From assembly GCA_023412805.1 (NCBI GenBank), contig JAEZRM010000080.1, forward strand, positions 1-7,189: a DNA stretch of 7,189 nucleotides. Reading direction: 5' to 3'. Positions 5,208-7,189 of the stretch are shown piece after piece (the stretch's first letter is position 1; each line of letters starts with the position of its first letter). The position numbers were made by a program, and so were the translations under genes. The stretch comes from Pseudomonadota bacterium. Lineage in GTDB: Bacteria > Pseudomonadota > Alphaproteobacteria > Rhizobiales > Hyphomicrobiaceae. The notes beneath the pieces were generated by a model. That model saw only the letters and a list, made by a program, of their open reading frames with translations, had not been told where the DNA came from and did not search any database.

Positions 5208-6338
5208 GTGCGGGACGATCGCGAACGCTCCATCGAGACCGAGCTGGCGCCGGAAACGGCGGCGGAACTGAAGCCCGATGCCGACCAGCGGCGCGGGCGC
5301 GGGGCGCGGTCGAACCGGTCGAGCCGCTACGACGAGGGCAAGCGCGTCGCCTTCGACGATGGCTGGGAGAGCCTGGCGACGCTTGATGCGTTCCGCACGG
5401 ACGTGATGGACGAGCGCGCGAAAAGCATCATCGCCACGAACGACAGCCCCGATCTCAGCTTCGATCAGTCGATCAATCCCTATCGCGGTTGCGAGCACGG
5501 CTGCATCTACTGCTACGCGCGTCCGACCCATGCCTATCTCGGGCATTCACCGGGCCTCGACTTCGAGACGAAGATCTACGCCAAGGTCAATGCGCCGGAA
5601 TTGCTGGAGCAGGAGTTGAGCCGGCGCAACTACGTGCCGAAAACCATCGCGCTCGGTGCCGTGACAGACCCCTATCAGCCGGCCGAACGCGAGCGCGGGA
5701 TTTCAAGGCGCATTCTCGAAGTGCTGGATCGGGCCTCGCACCCGGTCGGCATCGTCACCAAGTCCGCGGGCATCGTGCGCGACATCGACATTCTCGCGCG
5801 CATGGCCGAGCGTCGGCTGGTGAAGGTCGCGATCTCGGTGACGACGCTGGATCGCGGTCTGGCGCGGAGCATGGAGCCGCGTGCCGCAACACCGCCCAAA
5901 CGCCTCGAGGCCATCCAACGCCTCTCAGAAGCGGGTGTGCCCGTCGCGGTCCTCACCGCGCCGATCATTCCGGCGCTGAATGACAGCGAGATCGAGAGCA
6001 TTCTGGACGCCGCCTACAAGGCCGGTGCGCGCGAAGCCGGTTTCGTGGTGCTGCGCCTGCCGCTGGAGTTGAAGGAGCTTTTCCGTGAGTGGCTGGAGAC
6101 GGATCACCCCAACAGGGCCGCGCGCGTGATTTCGATCCTGCGCTCCATGCACGGCGGGCGCGACTACGTTGCCGAATTTGGGCTGCGCCAGCGCGGCAGC
6201 GGTCCCTATGCCGAGCAGATCGGCCTGCGCTTTCGTCTCGCCTGCCAGCGCCTCGGCCTGAACAAGCGCTCGCTGAAGCTCAGAACGGACATCTTCACGC
6301 CGCCCGTTCCCATGGGAGGACAGATGCGCCTGTTCTGA
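5208..6338 (+). CDS. PA0069-family radical SAM protein
   Basis: A radical SAM enzyme of 376 residues. The [4Fe-4S] cluster motif is CEHGCIYC (C95, C99, C102; CX3CX2C), preceded by NPYRG and followed by YARPTHAYLG. This extended motif is typical of the PA0069 group, related to spore-photoproduct-lyase-like proteins. Other family segments are ALGAVTDPYQPAER (148-161), IVTKSAGIVRDIDIL (182-196), the beta-barrel part around AISVTTLD (208-215) and PIIPALND (252-259), and the C-terminal SGPYAEQIGLRF (331-342). The first 30 or so residues are charged and variable. GTG 5208 is preferred over ATG 5151 because of its AGAGGA and the promoter position. The substrate is unknown; a DNA-lesion role is inferred from relatives and from the SOS box. 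It follows the GrpB gene and converges on the next gene with 2 bases between stops. Confidence 0.9.
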   Translation: MRDDRERSIETELAPETAAELKPDADQRRGRGARSNRSSRYDEGKRVAFDDGWESLATLDAFRTDVMDERAKSIIATNDSPDLSFDQSINPYRGCEHGCIYCYARPTHAYLGHSPGLDFETKIYAKVNAPELLEQELSRRNYVPKTIALGAVTDPYQPAERERGISRRILEVLDRASHPVGIVTKSAGIVRDIDILARMAERRLVKVAISVTTLDRGLARSMEPRAATPPKRLEAIQRLSEAGVPVAVLTAPIIPALNDSEIESILDAAYKAGAREAGFVVLRLPLELKELFREWLETDHPNRAARVISILRSMHGGRDYVAEFGLRQRGSGPYAEQIGLRFRLACQRLGLNKRSLKLRTDIFTPPVPMGGQMRLF

Positions 6339-6340
6339 GA

Positions 6341-7033
6341 TCAGCTGGCGAGGGCTTGTGCCGCTTCGGCGTTGTTCTTGACGAGCTTGAAGTTGACCGC
6401 ATCGACGAGCGCCTCGAAACAGGCGTCAACGATATTCGGTGCGACACCGACGGTGTACCAGTGTTCGCCAGTCGTACGATCGCGGCTCTCGATATGCACG
6501 CGCGTCACGGCCTCGGCGCCGCCCGTCAGCAGGCGCACTTTGTAGTCGACCAGCTCGAAGTCTTTGATATGCGGCTGGTAGCGGCCAAGATCCTTGCGCA
6601 GTGCCTGATCGAGGGCACTCACGGGGCCGCCACCTTCGGCAACCGACCACAACGGCTCGCTGTCACCGTTGACGCGCACGCGCACCGAGGCTTCCGACAC
6701 GGTCGTCGGGCATCCGTGGACGGTGTGGCACTTTTCGATCACGTCATAACCGTCGATCGAGAAATACTGCGGGACCTGCCCCATGAGGCGACGCGCGAGT
6801 AATTCGAAAGACGCGTCCGCGCCCTCGTAGGCATAACCGCACGCCTCCCGCGTCTTCACCTCGTCGAGAATGCGCATGGCGCGCGGGTCATCCTTCGCGA
6901 GGCTGATGTCGAGGCGCTCCAGCTCGGAATGAATGTCGAGACGCTTGCGATGACGGCTGAGCTTGGCCGCAACGCGCCGCCCCCACATCTGCAGCTCGTC
7001 GATCGCGCGCCCGGCGCGCTTATCTGCAGTCAT
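6341..7033 (-). CDS. Stand-alone citramalate synthase C-terminal (LeuA/CimA regulatory) domain protein
   Basis: The 230 residues match only the C-terminal half of (R)-citramalate synthase, a family of roughly 530 residues. The linker segment (37-82) contains LAKDDP and ACGYAYEGADASFELLARR. The LeuA allosteric/dimerisation domain follows, with SEASVRVRVNG (113-123), AEGGGPVSALDQALRK (132-147), VDYKVRLL (162-169), VTRVHIESRD (176-185) and VGVAPNIVDACFEALVDAV (195-213). The N-terminal catalytic TIM barrel is absent. Instead there are about 36 basic, helix-prone residues. The frame is closed upstream by TAA at 7099-7097, and the DNA before it encodes a different small protein, so a single frameshift does not explain the loss. 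ATG 7033 is preferred over ATG 7081, which overlaps that gene. It could be a decayed cimA or a free amino-acid-sensing domain. Confidence 0.85.
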   Translation of the reverse strand: MTADKRAGRAIDELQMWGRRVAAKLSRHRKRLDIHSELERLDISLAKDDPRAMRILDEVKTREACGYAYEGADASFELLARRLMGQVPQYFSIDGYDVIEKCHTVHGCPTTVSEASVRVRVNGDSEPLWSVAEGGGPVSALDQALRKDLGRYQPHIKDFELVDYKVRLLTGGAEAVTRVHIESRDRTTGEHWYTVGVAPNIVDACFEALVDAVNFKLVKNNAEAAQALAS

Positions 7034-7038
7034 GGCTC

Positions 7039-7161
7039 TCAGAGAACTCCGAAGATGCGCAGAGCAAAGTAGAGACCACACGCAAGCACGACGATCTTAA
7101 GAATGGGGTAATAGAGCGGATGATCGCGGAATGGCGGGCGCCCCGGATCGTTGTTGCTCAT
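7039..7161 (-). CDS. Small single-span membrane protein (40 residues)
   Basis: A 40-residue gene too short for most length cut-offs. The product begins MSNNDPGRPPFRDHPLYY, a polar, proline-rich N-terminus. One hydrophobic helix (about 19-40), PILKIVVLACGLYFALRIFG, follows and runs almost to the C-terminus, predicting a single inner-membrane span. Support comes from a strong GGAAGG seven bases before the ATG. Its start overlaps the stop of an upstream frame by ATGA, and its stop lies 5 bases before the CimA-domain gene. I do not recognise a family. Confidence 0.7.
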   Translation of the reverse strand: MSNNDPGRPPFRDHPLYYPILKIVVLACGLYFALRIFGVL

Positions 7162-7189
7162 GTTCTGGCCTTCCATTCCGTCGCGCCGG
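7158..7189 (-). CDS. C-terminal end of an unidentified gene (possibly cysS), cut by the window edge
   Basis: Only the last codons are in the window: GATEWKART then TGA at 7160-7158, overlapping the start of the small membrane protein gene by ATGA. The overlap is what suggests a real coding end. Cysteinyl-tRNA synthetases often finish with a short '(D)GPxGTxW+' tail, which this resembles, and I recall cysS lying near cimA in Hyphomicrobiales. Nine residues cannot establish identity. Confidence 0.35.
   Translation of the reverse strand, partial: GATEWKART
7169..7174 (-). promoter_or_regulatory. Ribosome binding site of the small membrane protein gene
   Basis: GGAAGG on the - strand, seven bases before ATG 7161. 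It lies inside the last codons of the upstream frame, as expected for translationally coupled genes, and is the main evidence that the 40-codon frame is expressed. Confidence 0.6.

Noticed and set aside
5208..6338. The radical SAM protein as the partner implied by the 'rSAM/selenodomain-associated' name of the two glycosyltransferase families
   Set aside because: That association concerns a different radical SAM family. This protein has the PA0069 motif pattern, lies on the opposite strand and has its own SOS-type promoter, so co-location is probably incidental.
7034..7081. ATG 7081 as start of the CimA-domain protein, giving 246 residues
   Set aside because: The extra 16 residues overlap the end of the small membrane protein gene in another frame, and ATG 7033 sits 5 bases after that gene's stop, as expected in an operon.

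Overview
The window is GC-rich and tightly packed. It looks like chromosomal DNA of an alphaproteobacterium, most likely from the Hyphomicrobiales side. This rests on the residue patterns of RuvC, RuvA, RsmE, the two small glycosyltransferases and the PA0069-type radical SAM protein, and on a GTTC-N7-GTTC site, the SOS (LexA) box form used by alphaproteobacteria. I see no tRNA, rRNA, CRISPR array, insertion sequence or phage gene. No gene-free stretch exceeds about 135 bases.

Left part (1-2682): a C-run/G-run tract and a palindromic dispersed-type repeat lead into rsmE (+ strand), which meets ruvA (- strand) tail to tail with 10 bases between them. The leftward unit reads DUF2064 glycosyltransferase, then ruvC, then ruvA. 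ruvC and ruvA overlap by ATGA. ruvB, the usual third member, is absent here.

Middle (2701-4576, - strand): a Tat-exported metallo-beta-lactamase-fold hydrolase has a strong ribosome binding site, an upstream inverted repeat and a good intrinsic terminator. It separates two glycosyltransferases of families that commonly occur as a pair (TIGR04283 type and TIGR04282/DUF2064 type).

Right part (4643-7189): a GrpB-family gene runs rightward, divergent from the TIGR04283 gene, and is followed by a PA0069-family radical SAM gene. The GrpB stop codon lies inside a promoter (TTGATA, 17 bases, TATTCT) whose -35 element is flanked by the two halves of a GTTC-N7-GTTC SOS box. A well-placed AGAGGA then precedes a GTG start. 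This is the most interesting signal in the window: a DNA-repair-like radical SAM gene apparently under LexA control.

From the right edge a leftward unit enters. It holds the last codons of an unidentified gene (possibly cysS), a 40-residue single-span membrane protein missed by ordinary length cut-offs, and a 230-residue protein. The last is only the C-terminal regulatory half of citramalate synthase, with no catalytic barrel.
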